15,413 nt of DNA from an uncultured Bacteroidales bacterium. GTDB taxonomy: Bacteria > Bacteroidota > Bacteroidia > Bacteroidales > F082. Below, one piece after another: positions 5,065 to 14,163 of this stretch; the first letter of the stretch is position 1; each line of letters opens with the position of its first letter. The stretch covers positions 1 to 15,413 of the forward strand of contig CALBNP010000052.1 of assembly GCA_937896505.1 (NCBI GenBank), in the 5' to 3' direction. Under the pieces are notes generated by a model. It had not been told where the DNA came from and searched no databases. It saw nothing but the letters and a program-made list of their open reading frames with translations. The position numbers and the translations under genes are program-made.

Positions 5065-5193
5065 ATGTCAGATAAAAAAGAAATCAAGGTTTGCATAGCC
5101 TTCCTCGAAACCAATCCGAAAATTGAATACAAGCCGTATCCTTGCTATGGTGAGTTGCTGCGGCTTTTGAAGCGGCTGTTGGAGATTGCGTGA
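5065..5193 (+). CDS. Microprotein, 42 residues
   Basis: The ATG at 5065 follows a consensus promoter and a purine-rich stretch (AAAAAGAGAA) suited to Bacteroidota translation starts. The product begins MSDKKEIKVCIAFLETNP and ends GELLRLLKRLLEIA, a strongly amphipathic leucine-rich helix. It has two cysteines and no signal peptide. The family is not recognised. A dedicated promoter and a clean short ORF make it more credible than chance. The 154 bp that follow hold only the weak hairpin at 5316-5337. Confidence 0.5.
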   Translation: MSDKKEIKVCIAFLETNPKIEYKPYPCYGELLRLLKRLLEIA

Positions 5194-5315
5194 TATTCTC
5201 TTGTTACAACGTGTGAAATCGAAAAACCAGTTATTTGATTTCTCCCGAAGACGTTCCAAAGGACTTGAATGTTAATTCACAAATGCTAGGCGAACATTTT
5301 CTCACTTTCTATTGT

Positions 5316-5337
5316 TTTGGTTGAAGTGTCAACCAAA
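5316..5337 (-). terminator. Weak hairpin after tsaD, possible terminator
   Basis: TTTGGTTG and CAACCAAA (5316-5323 and 5330-5337) form an 8-bp stem 11 bp beyond the tsaD stop. The minus-strand side downstream is A-rich rather than T-rich, so it may only mark the 3' end of the tsaD transcript or be a convergent boundary. Confidence 0.35.
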
Positions 5338-5347
5338 TTGGTTCATT

Positions 5348-6370
5348 TCATATATTCAGACTCTGCCTTGCGTAAGGCGTCAGGTCTTGTGTGGCGAATT
5401 CGCCTCTGAGGAACTTGTAGTAACCGGCCACGGCCACCATGGCGGCGTTGTCGGTGCTGTAGCTGAGGCGCGGGATGAACACTTTCCAATGGTATTTTTC
5501 GCCCATGGCAAGCATGGCGTCGTGCAATCCGCTGTTGGCACTCACACCACCTGCGATGGCGGCGGTCTTGATGCCCGTCTGCTTCGAGGCTTTCACCAAC
5601 TTGCTCATGAGGATGTCGATGATGGTCTTTTGCACCGATGCGCAGAGGTCTTCCTTGTTCTCCTCAATGAAGTTAGGGTTGGTTTTGAGGTTGTCGCGAA
5701 CGGTGTATAGGATGCTGGTTTTCAGTCCGCTGAAACTATAGTCAAGGTCGGGAATCTGAGGCTTGGCGAACTGGAAAGCTCCGGGATTGCCGATTTTGGC
5801 GAGCTTGTCGATGACAGGACCGCCAGGATAGGGAAGTCCCAAAATCTTGGCTGTCTTGTCGAAGGCTTCGCCAGCGGCATCGTCGATAGTCTTGCCGATG
5901 ACTTCCATGTCGAAATAGTCTTTCACGACAACGATTTGAGTGTGCCCGCCCGAAACGGTGAGGCAGAGAAATGGGAAGTCGGGTACCTCGGTGTGGGTGG
6001 CATCGGTGGCAAAATGCACCAGAATGTGGGCATTCATGTGGTCGATTTCAACCATAGGGATGTTCAAGGTCTGCGCAAAAGCCTTTGCAAACGAGGTTCC
6101 AACAAGTAAAGAACCTAAAAGTCCAGGTCCACGCGTAAAAGCGATGGCACTTAATTGATTTTTATCTATTTTTGCATCCTTCAACGCCGTGTCGATGACA
6201 GGGATGATGTTTTGCTGGTGAGCACGTGATGCAAGTTCGGGGACAACGCCTCCGTATTTCTCGTGAACTTTCTGACTTGCAATGACATTCGACAAAACAC
6301 ACGTGCCTTGAAGCACTGCGGCTGAGGTGTCGTCGCACGATGATTCGATGCCTAAAATATATTCATTCAT
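5348..6370 (-). CDS. tsaD: tRNA N6-adenosine threonylcarbamoyltransferase TsaD
   Basis: The enzyme transfers threonylcarbamoyl from threonylcarbamoyl-AMP to A37 of ANN-decoding tRNAs, working with TsaB and TsaE in the cytoplasm. The 340-residue length is the bacterial norm. Visible motifs are ILGIESSCDDTSAAV (5-19), the metal ligands His111 and His115 in DHMNAHIL, TVSGGHTQ (138-145), DDAAGEAFDK (163-172), YPGGP (181-185), GGVSANSGL (274-282) and Asp307 in STDNAAM, the third metal ligand. All expected catalytic and nucleotide-binding residues are present. The start ATG at 6370 fits the family N-terminus. It diverges from tamB across 75 bp with overlapping promoter boxes. It is an essential, conserved gene, and its intactness marks this side as core chromosome. 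Confidence 0.98.
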   Translation of the reverse strand: MNEYILGIESSCDDTSAAVLQGTCVLSNVIASQKVHEKYGGVVPELASRAHQQNIIPVIDTALKDAKIDKNQLSAIAFTRGPGLLGSLLVGTSFAKAFAQTLNIPMVEIDHMNAHILVHFATDATHTEVPDFPFLCLTVSGGHTQIVVVKDYFDMEVIGKTIDDAAGEAFDKTAKILGLPYPGGPVIDKLAKIGNPGAFQFAKPQIPDLDYSFSGLKTSILYTVRDNLKTNPNFIEENKEDLCASVQKTIIDILMSKLVKASKQTGIKTAAIAGGVSANSGLHDAMLAMGEKYHWKVFIPRLSYSTDNAAMVAVAGYYKFLRGEFATQDLTPYARQSLNI

Positions 6371-6385
6371 AGCTTATCTGAAGCT

Positions 6386-6393
6386 TAAATTTG
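6386..6393 (+). promoter_or_regulatory. -7 box of the tamB promoter
   Basis: TAAATTTG matches TAnnTTTG and predicts a start of transcription near 6400. No good TTTG lies 19-21 bp upstream. It is followed directly by GGAGGG (6393-6398). Confidence 0.5.
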
Positions 6394-6399
6394 GAGGGA

Positions 6400-6407
6400 C
6401 AAAGTTA
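6400..6407 (-). promoter_or_regulatory. -7 box of the tsaD promoter
   Basis: On the minus strand this reads TAACTTTG, a TAnnTTTG match, with transcription expected near 6393 and a leader of about 23 nt to the tsaD ATG. It lies 6 bp from the tamB -7 box, so the two divergent promoters would compete for polymerase. Confidence 0.5.
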
Positions 6408-6445
6408 TTAAAAAAAAGATTATCCATAGTATCTTAGTTTTAATT

Positions 6446-9400
6446 ATGGTGGTGCTGTCGGTTTTCGTAAGCCTATTCATCGCCATCCAAGACCCTATTA
6501 TTCAAAAGTTTGCGGTACGTGTGGCTAGTGGTTATCTCTCCGAAAATCTTGGTACGGAATTTAAGATTGGTCGGCTTTACGTTTCTCCCGATTTGAATGT
6601 GATTCTGGAAAATGTTCTTGCTAAAGACCAAAAAGACAATGTGTTACTTTCGTCTGACAAGATCAGCGCGAAATTTTCGTATAACGACATTTTCGATGGC
6701 GAATTGCGCTTCAACAAGGTTGAATTGGTCCGGACGGAAGCCAATTTGGTGACGTATGAAGGCGAAGACGACATCAACTTTAAGTTCATCATCGACTTTT
6801 TCAGTTCGGATAAGGAACGTGAGCCAAAAGAGGGAAGTTTGCCCATCTGCATCGACCGCCTGCTGCTTAAAGATGTCGATTTCTTGCTTTGGAACCAAAA
6901 CCGAACAAATCCGCTCAAGGCCATGCAACACGCCATGGACTACGCACATCTCGGCATTAACAACATCAACCTTGATGCTACCGACATCCGCATTGTGGGC
7001 GATAGCATAAGCGCTTCGATTAATTCTTTGACAGCCAATGAATTGAGTGGATTCGACTTAAAAGCTTTCAAGACAGAGGCCTTGGTGTGTGCCAATGGCG
7101 TTTTCCTTGATAATCTCAAGATTTCGACCAACAACAGCCAACTCGACCTCGATTTGCACATGCTGTATAATGGTTTCGATGACTTCTCTCATTTCGTTGA
7201 TTCAGTGCGTTTTGATGCAAGAATTTATCCGACCGACATCGTGCTTTCTGATATTGGCGTGTTTGCTCCCGTGATGTATAAAATGCCTAATAGAGTGCTT
7301 TTCGAATGTTGCTTCAATGGACCCATTGAGCATTTCTCCGTTGATAGCCTCGCTATTGATTTTGGCAACGTCACGCATATCGAAGGTAATTTGATGATGC
7401 ATCCGCTGGATTTTAACGACGGATTGCATACGTTGAATATCAAGAAGATGCGCTTCTCTTATGACGATTTGGTGCAATTTGGCATTCCTGGAAATACTGG
7501 AACCATTCCTATGCCTGAATCGTTGAAATCGATGAAGAAGGGCACGCTTCGCCTCGACTTTGATGGCTCCTATAATAATTTCAGTTCGAAAGTCGATTTG
7601 AAGTCGGACGTTGGCAATGTCAACGCAAATATTGCAAGGCATTGCAATGGTGACGGCAATAACCAATTTGCTGGTTTCGTGAATGTTGAAAGAGTCAATG
7701 TGGGTAAGCTGGCCAATATCGAAAAGACTTTGGGCGCGCTCGACATGGCTGCCAACGTAACCATGAACTTCCCCAAGAAGGGTAAAGCCAAGTTTGACGT
7801 TGACGGCAATGTGTATCGTGTTGAATTATTGGGCAATTACATCGACCGGATCAAGGTGGACGGCAGCATGAATGAGGATCGCTTCAAGGGAAAACTCAGC
7901 GTGTTCGACAACGATTTGGACCTCGATTTCGCCGGTTTGATTGACTTCGAGAATCGGAAATACCCGAAGTCTGACTTTGAAGCCGAGATTCGCAAAGCCA
8001 ACCTGGTAGGCCTCAACATCCTTAAAAACGACAGCATCGGCAACATTTCAACTCATCTTTCGGTCAATCTGAGAGGTTTCGACATTGATGACCTCGAAGG
8101 TACCTTGAACATAAACAATACCTGGTTCGAGGATAGCCGTGGGGAATATGCTATGGACGACTTCTCGGCTTCCATCGTCAACGACAACCTGATGATGCGC
8201 CGCATCAACATGGATTGCGACTTTTTCACGCTCGAAATGGCTGGTCAGATGAATCTCAATGCCTTGCCCAAAAGCTTGAAGGAATATTTCGACTATTATG
8301 TCAATGTGCCGCTTTGGGACAAGACCTTGGCCGATTTCGCGAAATACAAGAGCAGCCATAATGCCGACCAGGATTTCTATGTAGATATGAACCTGAAGGA
8401 CACGCGTACTTTGACACGCTTGTTGCTTCCTGATTTGACGGTGTCGAAAAACACCACCTTGAATGGTACTTTCACTTCGCGTTCGCACATGCTGAACTTC
8501 ACAATGCGCTCAAAATTGGTCAATTACGGTATCGTGCGTTTCGAGAATGTCGAACTGAAAAAGAATCATGTCTATAATGGTTCATGGTCAGCCGTTTCCG
8601 TTGACCAGATTATTTGGCGCGACAGCACTTCGACAGATACTACGGCTTTCGGCCTCGATGACTTTGCTTTTGATGTGTTCTTGAGAAACGATACCATATA
8701 TAATTCGTTGTCGTGGAACGACTATTCCGATGTTGACCATAACAAAGCCCTCATCAAAGCTTGCTGTGTGCCTAACGAATTGGGTGCTTCGTATTGGATT
8801 CATACGGCCGACCTTACTATCAACGACTCGGTGTGGAGCCTCGACAAAAACAATTACATTGATGTCGTAGAAGACCGTATCAAGATCTCAAATCTCGAAT
8901 TTAACCACAACCAACAGAAATTAAGGATTGACGGTGTGATTCCGAAATATGATGGCGATGTCATTAGCTTGATTTTCAATAAGTTCGATGTTTCCAATTT
9001 CGACTTGCTGTTCTATACCTTGGGATTTGATGCCGATGGTTTCATCACGGGAAATGCCCGAATGGGCCGTGAGAACGAGAAGCCGCTCGTCGATGCACAA
9101 CTTGCCATCAATGCGCTGAAATTCAATAGGGATTATATCGGTGATGCAAACATCTTCAGCCGCTGGGACCACGAGAGCAAGGCCGTCGATGTGGATGTCG
9201 AAATCGATAACCAAAACCGTCGCACCTTGGACATCACGGGTAGCTATTTTACTGCAAAGGAAGAAGATAATCTCGATTTCACGGTGAAGATGGACTCGTT
9301 GCAACTTAGCCTTATCTCGCCATTCGTCACAGGCCTCATTTCGCGTTTGCAAGGAACAGGCGTGGGCGAAATCTTGGTGTCGGGAACGCCACAGAAACCT

Positions 9401-10900
9401 ATATTGAAAGGCAATCTGGGAATCCGTGAAGGCGGCTGCAAAATTGATTATCTGAACTCGTTCTTCACGTTCGAACCCGATTTTGAAATCGACTCCAAAT
9501 CAATCGAGCTGAAGAACATGGTGCTCGTCGATACGCTTGGCAATAAGGCCTACGTCGATGGCCGAATAACGCATTCCAATCTCAAGAATTTCGCTTTCGA
9601 TATCGTCATACGTCCAATGAATTTCATGGCAATGGCCACCACTATCAAGGAAAACGAGTCGTTTTATGGAACAGCCGTTGCCGATGGTTTGGTGAAAATC
9701 AAAGGCCCGCTTAATGACATCGCTTTGGATATCAAAGCACGAACTCGCAAGGGAACGAAGATTGTGCTTCCGCTGAATGGAACTTCCACCGTTACCGACA
9801 TTGATTATGTGACTTTTATTTCACATGACATTGCTAAAGAAGAAGATACGGAATTGTTGACTAAGCCGAAGAAGAAGTTCTCGATGCAGCTTGATGCCGA
9901 TGTCAACGACGATGCCTCGGTGAAAATCCTTCTCCCGGGCAATATCGGAACTCTTGAAGCCTCCGGAAATGGTAATATCAAGTTAGGTACGGCCACTTCT
10001 TCAAAACTTTCGCTCATTGGCGATTTCGTCATCAAAGAAGGTAACTTTGTGCTGAATTTCAAGAACTTGCTAAACAAGAACTTTGAATTGAAGAAAGGCG
10101 GTTCCATCACTTGGACGGGCGATCCAACGAAAGGCCGCATCAATGCAACGGGCTCCTATACCGTAAAGGCCTCGATAGCTACCTTGGGTGTGCAGGTTGA
10201 CACTACGGTTTCGTCGAATGTCAATGTGAATGCCGAATGCCTCATCCATCTAAAAGATGACCTGCTGAACCCGACCATCACCTTCGGACTACGACTTCCC
10301 AATGCTTCTGACGATACGAAACAAGCCGTTTTTGCCTTGCTTGACACTACTAACCAGTCTGTTATGAGTACACAGGTGCTCTCGTTGCTGCTGCTTGGTA
10401 ATTTCAGCTATGCAGGCATGTCGTCGAAGGGAAACATGAGCAGCTCGCTCTTGAGCTCGTTCACCTCGCAGCTGTTGAGCGGCTGGATGTCGGAAATCAG
10501 CCGCGATTTCAATATCGGCTTGCGCTACCATGCTGCCGATGCCAAGTCGAATGAAGAATGGCAAATCGAATTGAAGACTGAGCTTTTCAACAACCGACTG
10601 ATTATCGAATCAAATGTCGGAGTGGTTAACAATTATGCTGCCAGTTCAGGGAAGGCCTCCAATATCGTTGGCGAAGTCGATTTGTATTACAAACTGAGCA
10701 AAGATGGCCGACTGATGGCTCACTTCTATAACCATTCCAATAACAACACGAACTTCTCGACTTTCTCGTTCGATAGGCGGTCGCCTTACACGCAAGGCCT
10801 TGGCATATCCTACAGTCGCTCTTTCGATAAGTTCAGAGACCTGTTCAAGAAGAAGAGTTCGTCGGCAGTCATCGCGAAGCCACAAAACAATAAACCATAA
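6446..10900 (+). CDS. tamB: TamB-like translocation and assembly module protein (AsmA/DUF490 family)
   Basis: A 1484-residue envelope protein anchored in the inner membrane by an N-terminal helix (VVLSVFVSLFIAIQ) and built of beta-strand repeats that span the periplasm. TamB proteins act with a BamA-type partner in outer-membrane protein insertion and/or as bridges for lipid transport. The long repetitive middle (about residues 30-940) carries alternating beta patterns. The conserved C-terminal TamB domain covers about 950-1470, including GEILVSGTPQKPILKGNL, the late LLLLGNFSYAG segment and the terminal strands GLGISYSRSFDKFRDLF. Length is in the normal Bacteroidota range. The first ATG is at 6446, but the frame is open upstream and reads a basic KKKIIHSILVLI stretch just before it. 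That suggests the true start may be a non-ATG codon near 6407. It is followed 5 bp later by the helicase-nuclease gene, so the two are likely co-transcribed. Confidence 0.93.
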   Translation: MVVLSVFVSLFIAIQDPIIQKFAVRVASGYLSENLGTEFKIGRLYVSPDLNVILENVLAKDQKDNVLLSSDKISAKFSYNDIFDGELRFNKVELVRTEANLVTYEGEDDINFKFIIDFFSSDKEREPKEGSLPICIDRLLLKDVDFLLWNQNRTNPLKAMQHAMDYAHLGINNINLDATDIRIVGDSISASINSLTANELSGFDLKAFKTEALVCANGVFLDNLKISTNNSQLDLDLHMLYNGFDDFSHFVDSVRFDARIYPTDIVLSDIGVFAPVMYKMPNRVLFECCFNGPIEHFSVDSLAIDFGNVTHIEGNLMMHPLDFNDGLHTLNIKKMRFSYDDLVQFGIPGNTGTIPMPESLKSMKKGTLRLDFDGSYNNFSSKVDLKSDVGNVNANIARHCNGDGNNQFAGFVNVERVNVGKLANIEKTLGALDMAANVTMNFPKKGKAKFDVDGNVYRVELLGNYIDRIKVDGSMNEDRFKGKLSVFDNDLDLDFAGLIDFENRKYPKSDFEAEIRKANLVGLNILKNDSIGNISTHLSVNLRGFDIDDLEGTLNINNTWFEDSRGEYAMDDFSASIVNDNLMMRRINMDCDFFTLEMAGQMNLNALPKSLKEYFDYYVNVPLWDKTLADFAKYKSSHNADQDFYVDMNLKDTRTLTRLLLPDLTVSKNTTLNGTFTSRSHMLNFTMRSKLVNYGIVRFENVELKKNHVYNGSWSAVSVDQIIWRDSTSTDTTAFGLDDFAFDVFLRNDTIYNSLSWNDYSDVDHNKALIKACCVPNELGASYWIHTADLTINDSVWSLDKNNYIDVVEDRIKISNLEFNHNQQKLRIDGVIPKYDGDVISLIFNKFDVSNFDLLFYTLGFDADGFITGNARMGRENEKPLVDAQLAINALKFNRDYIGDANIFSRWDHESKAVDVDVEIDNQNRRTLDITGSYFTAKEEDNLDFTVKMDSLQLSLISPFVTGLISRLQGTGVGEILVSGTPQKPILKGNLGIREGGCKIDYLNSFFTFEPDFEIDSKSIELKNMVLVDTLGNKAYVDGRITHSNLKNFAFDIVIRPMNFMAMATTIKENESFYGTAVADGLVKIKGPLNDIALDIKARTRKGTKIVLPLNGTSTVTDIDYVTFISHDIAKEEDTELLTKPKKKFSMQLDADVNDDASVKILLPGNIGTLEASGNGNIKLGTATSSKLSLIGDFVIKEGNFVLNFKNLLNKNFELKKGGSITWTGDPTKGRINATGSYTVKASIATLGVQVDTTVSSNVNVNAECLIHLKDDLLNPTITFGLRLPNASDDTKQAVFALLDTTNQSVMSTQVLSLLLLGNFSYAGMSSKGNMSSSLLSSFTSQLLSGWMSEISRDFNIGLRYHAADAKSNEEWQIELKTELFNNRLIIESNVGVVNNYAASSGKASNIVGEVDLYYKLSKDGRLMAHFYNHSNNNTNFSTFSFDRRSPYTQGLGISYSRSFDKFRDLFKKKSSSAVIAKPQNNKP

Positions 10901-10905
10901 AAGAT

Positions 10906-13900
10906 ATGAAGAAAAATGCTGCTTTCCGTGTCTTCCAGGCCTCGGCAGGTTCTGGAAAAACCTACACGCTTGTCAAGGAATACCTGAAGCTTTGCCTGAA
11001 AAGCGAAGCCGATGTGAGTAATTTCAAGACGATTCTTGCCATGACGTTCACCAATGCCGCTGCTAATGAAATGAAGGAACGCATTGTGAGCGATCTGTGC
11101 GGCATCATCAACAGCACTGAACCACAAGGTATTGAGGCCGATCTGATCAATGAATTGGAAATCGCCGATGGCCAACTCAAGCAGAATGCCCAACGTCTAT
11201 TGACGGCTATCATGCACGATTACAGTAGTTTCTGTGTGTGCACCATCGATGCCTTCGTGCAAAAAATCTCACGCTCGTTTGCCCACGATTTGGGACTCTC
11301 GTCGCAATATATGGTGAGCATCGACAACACTGAAATGGCCAATGTGGTGGTCGAGAACATTGGCACACAAATAAGCGACGACAATGCCTTCTTGGCAAAA
11401 ATTGTCCAAGACTTCTGCAAAAACCAGTTCGACAGCGACCATTCCAGCAACCTAGAGGAAAAGTTGGGATCTTTTGTCGTAAAGCTGATGACCGAAAAGG
11501 CCTACCAACGCGACGAAAACAACAATATCCACAATTTGGAACAGTATGAAGAAACATTGGATTTCCTGAACAAGAAGACGGAAATTTTTGAGACGAAAAT
11601 TAAAAAATATGTTTCTGATTATAAAGCTATTGAAGCGAAATACCAACTTACTGATGCGGATTGCTATCAAGGCGTAAAAGGTGTGGCATCGTTTATTAGA
11701 AAACTGGCAAAAAAGGAGTACGACTTGCCCAAAAGTTATTATGATACAGTTGTCGAAACGGGAAAATGGTATTCGGCTGCGGGGCAAAATCGTTTCGGAA
11801 AGGCTGAATTGGAAACCATCAGGGACGAGTTTCTTGCCATTTTGGTGCCATTGAAAGAAACCATTACATCGGATTATCCCGCTTATCTTTTCTATAGCTC
11901 GCAACGTAAATTGTTGTGCATGTATGCTTTGCGAGCCAAGATCCGTGAGGAGTTCCAAAAGATTTCTGACGAAGACGAAATTGTCCACATCTCGGAATTC
12001 AACAAGCTGATTAATGGTGTTTTGGGCGACTATTCGGTGCCATTCATCTACGAAAGGGTGGGCGAGACGTATCGCCATGTCTTTGTCGATGAGTTTCAGG
12101 ACACTTCTGTCATGCAATGGCAAAACCTGCTGCCTCTGATTGACAATGGCCTCTCGACCGACTCGATGAGTATGATTGTGGGCGACGGCAAGCAGTCGAT
12201 TTACCGCTTCCGTAGTGGCGAAGTGGGACAGTTGGTGAGCCTCCCTGAAATTTTCGCTTTGCCCGACGATGAACGCCAAAAATACTTTGAGCAATATCAA
12301 GACAATCTGAAGGCGCATTTCGGTTTCACCCAACTCGACACCAACCGCCGTTCGTTCCAGAATGTCGTCAAGTTCAACAACGATTTCTTTGAAAAGACTT
12401 ACAAGAAACTTTCGGTGGAGCACCAACGTGTGTATATTGACAAGGATAACGCCTTTGGCAAGGAAGTGTCGGTGGCCCAAAAGACTTTCAAGAAGGATGA
12501 AGGCTTCGTGCAGATGCAGCTCTATGACCCTAAAGAAAAGGATTTTTGCTTTGAAGCCATCGAAAAACTAATCATCGAACTCCTCGACAAAGGCTATGGC
12601 TATGGCGACATCGCCATTTTGACGCGTAAGTCAAGCTTCGGTTCTTCGATAGCTAATTATTTGAATGATAAGAATATACCAGTTGTTTCGCGTGATTCTA
12701 TTTTGCTGAAATCGTCGGATAAGGTGCGGCTTCTTGCGAACACGCTGCGTTATCTCATCGAGAAAGAGAATGCCGCTGTGGTGGCCAACGAAATCTTTCT
12801 GTGGCATTTGGTGAGCGATAAAGAGTTCTCTGGTGACGTGTCGCTCATATTCGACAAGGTGAAGGAAATAACTAAAGGTGAAATCGACCTTGAAACGGTT
12901 CTCGGCATTGGCGAGCCAGGCTTGCTGTCGGGCCTCATGGCGAAGGCTACTTGCCTTTACGACCTTTGCGCCTCGTTGGTCCGGATTTTTGGTTTCGACG
13001 CCATTGACGATGCTTTCCTCAATTCCTTCATGGAAGAAGTGTTCAAATGGCAAAATGGTGTTAGGGAGAGCATCATCGACTTCCTCGATTTCTGGGACAA
13101 GAAGCAGGACAAACTTTCTATCGAATCGGTTGATACCAATGCCGTCAATATCATGACGATACACAAGTCGAAAGGCTTGCAGTTCCCGGTGGTGATTTAT
13201 CCAAAGGCCATTGTTGACCTTAGCGAACGCATACAGGGAAATTCAAAATCGGAAGAAGTGTGGGTGAAGCCTGAGGATTTAGGTTTCGAAGCCATCCCAA
13301 ATCTCGAAAAGGTGCTTCTGAGCTTGGATAAAAAAGTGAAATTGATGGGAGAAAAAGCTATAGCCATTTGTGAAAATGACGACAATGGCAACAGGTTGGA
13401 CAACTTGAACCTGCTTTACGTTGCCTTCACGCGCGCCATCCAACGGCTTTATGTGTTTGCCGAAAATAGCGAAAAGGAAAATGTCATTAAGGATTACATG
13501 CAACTCGACTGCTTGCCCGAAGGCGTAAGTGTGAGTGAGGATGGCTTACTGCTTCAAATGGGCAATCCCGACTTCCAAAAACCAAAGCATGATGAGAAAA
13601 AAACTGATGAAGTGGTTTTGATAGGCGAAACACAAGACGATTTGGCTTCGTGCGACTGGTTCTCAAAAATCGACGTCGATTCCGACCCGACCATGCTTTG
13701 GATGTCGCCCGACGACAAACTGTCGCCTTCTGAATGGGGTGAGCTGGTGCACGAGATGCTCTCAAAGATTGCGACCGCTGATGATATTGGCCGTGCCTTG
13801 CAACCGTATATTTTAGAAGGCGTCATCGATAAGGAAGCTGAAACGATGTTGGAAGACAAGATGATGCAGATGATGGCAGACCCCATCGTCGGCAAGGCCT

Positions 13901-14163
13901 TTGCCAAAGAAGCACGTGTGAAAAACGAATGCGAAATCCTTTCTGACGGAAAGATTTTGCGTCCCGACCGTTATGCCGAACTGCCTGACGAAATCATCCT
14001 TCTCGACTATAAGACAGGAAAAAAAGACCCGAAGCACCATCGCCAACTGAAAGACTACATTGTAGCGCTGCGCGAGATGGTACAGAAAGACATCCACGCC
14101 TATCTTGTATATCTTGCCGAGCCTATTGAAGTGGAAGAGGTGGTGATGGATACGTTGTTTTGA
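10906..14163 (+). CDS. UvrD/RecB-type helicase with C-terminal RecB-like nuclease (AddA-like exonuclease subunit)
   Basis: A 1085-residue superfamily 1A helicase with a PD-(D/E)XK nuclease tail, the architecture of AddA/RecB subunits that process double-strand breaks for RecA. All motifs are visible: Walker A ASAGSGKT (12-19), motif Ia TFTNAAANEM (47-56), motif II VDEFQDT (394-400), motif III GDGKQSIYRFRSGE (426-439), motif IV NRRSFQNV (480-487), motif V MTIHKSKGLQFPVV (750-763) and motif VI LLYVAFTRA (836-844). The nuclease shows His949 in GELVHEML, Asp1021 in RPDRY, and Asp1034/Lys1036 in LLDYKTG. It starts 5 bp after tamB and probably shares its transcript. The usual partner subunit (AddB-like) is not in the window; the next unit is a decayed kinase gene. 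Codon use is like tamB. Intact in all catalytic residues. Confidence 0.93.
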   Translation: MKKNAAFRVFQASAGSGKTYTLVKEYLKLCLKSEADVSNFKTILAMTFTNAAANEMKERIVSDLCGIINSTEPQGIEADLINELEIADGQLKQNAQRLLTAIMHDYSSFCVCTIDAFVQKISRSFAHDLGLSSQYMVSIDNTEMANVVVENIGTQISDDNAFLAKIVQDFCKNQFDSDHSSNLEEKLGSFVVKLMTEKAYQRDENNNIHNLEQYEETLDFLNKKTEIFETKIKKYVSDYKAIEAKYQLTDADCYQGVKGVASFIRKLAKKEYDLPKSYYDTVVETGKWYSAAGQNRFGKAELETIRDEFLAILVPLKETITSDYPAYLFYSSQRKLLCMYALRAKIREEFQKISDEDEIVHISEFNKLINGVLGDYSVPFIYERVGETYRHVFVDEFQDTSVMQWQNLLPLIDNGLSTDSMSMIVGDGKQSIYRFRSGEVGQLVSLPEIFALPDDERQKYFEQYQDNLKAHFGFTQLDTNRRSFQNVVKFNNDFFEKTYKKLSVEHQRVYIDKDNAFGKEVSVAQKTFKKDEGFVQMQLYDPKEKDFCFEAIEKLIIELLDKGYGYGDIAILTRKSSFGSSIANYLNDKNIPVVSRDSILLKSSDKVRLLANTLRYLIEKENAAVVANEIFLWHLVSDKEFSGDVSLIFDKVKEITKGEIDLETVLGIGEPGLLSGLMAKATCLYDLCASLVRIFGFDAIDDAFLNSFMEEVFKWQNGVRESIIDFLDFWDKKQDKLSIESVDTNAVNIMTIHKSKGLQFPVVIYPKAIVDLSERIQGNSKSEEVWVKPEDLGFEAIPNLEKVLLSLDKKVKLMGEKAIAICENDDNGNRLDNLNLLYVAFTRAIQRLYVFAENSEKENVIKDYMQLDCLPEGVSVSEDGLLLQMGNPDFQKPKHDEKKTDEVVLIGETQDDLASCDWFSKIDVDSDPTMLWMSPDDKLSPSEWGELVHEMLSKIATADDIGRALQPYILEGVIDKEAETMLEDKMMQMMADPIVGKAFAKEARVKNECEILSDGKILRPDRYAELPDEIILLDYKTGKKDPKHHRQLKDYIVALREMVQKDIHAYLVYLAEPIEVEEVVMDTLF

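Noticed and set aside
11452..12480. 342-codon minus-strand ORF opposite the helicase gene
   Set aside because: Antisense to conserved helicase motifs II-IV; no promoter and no recognisable domain, so a shadow ORF.
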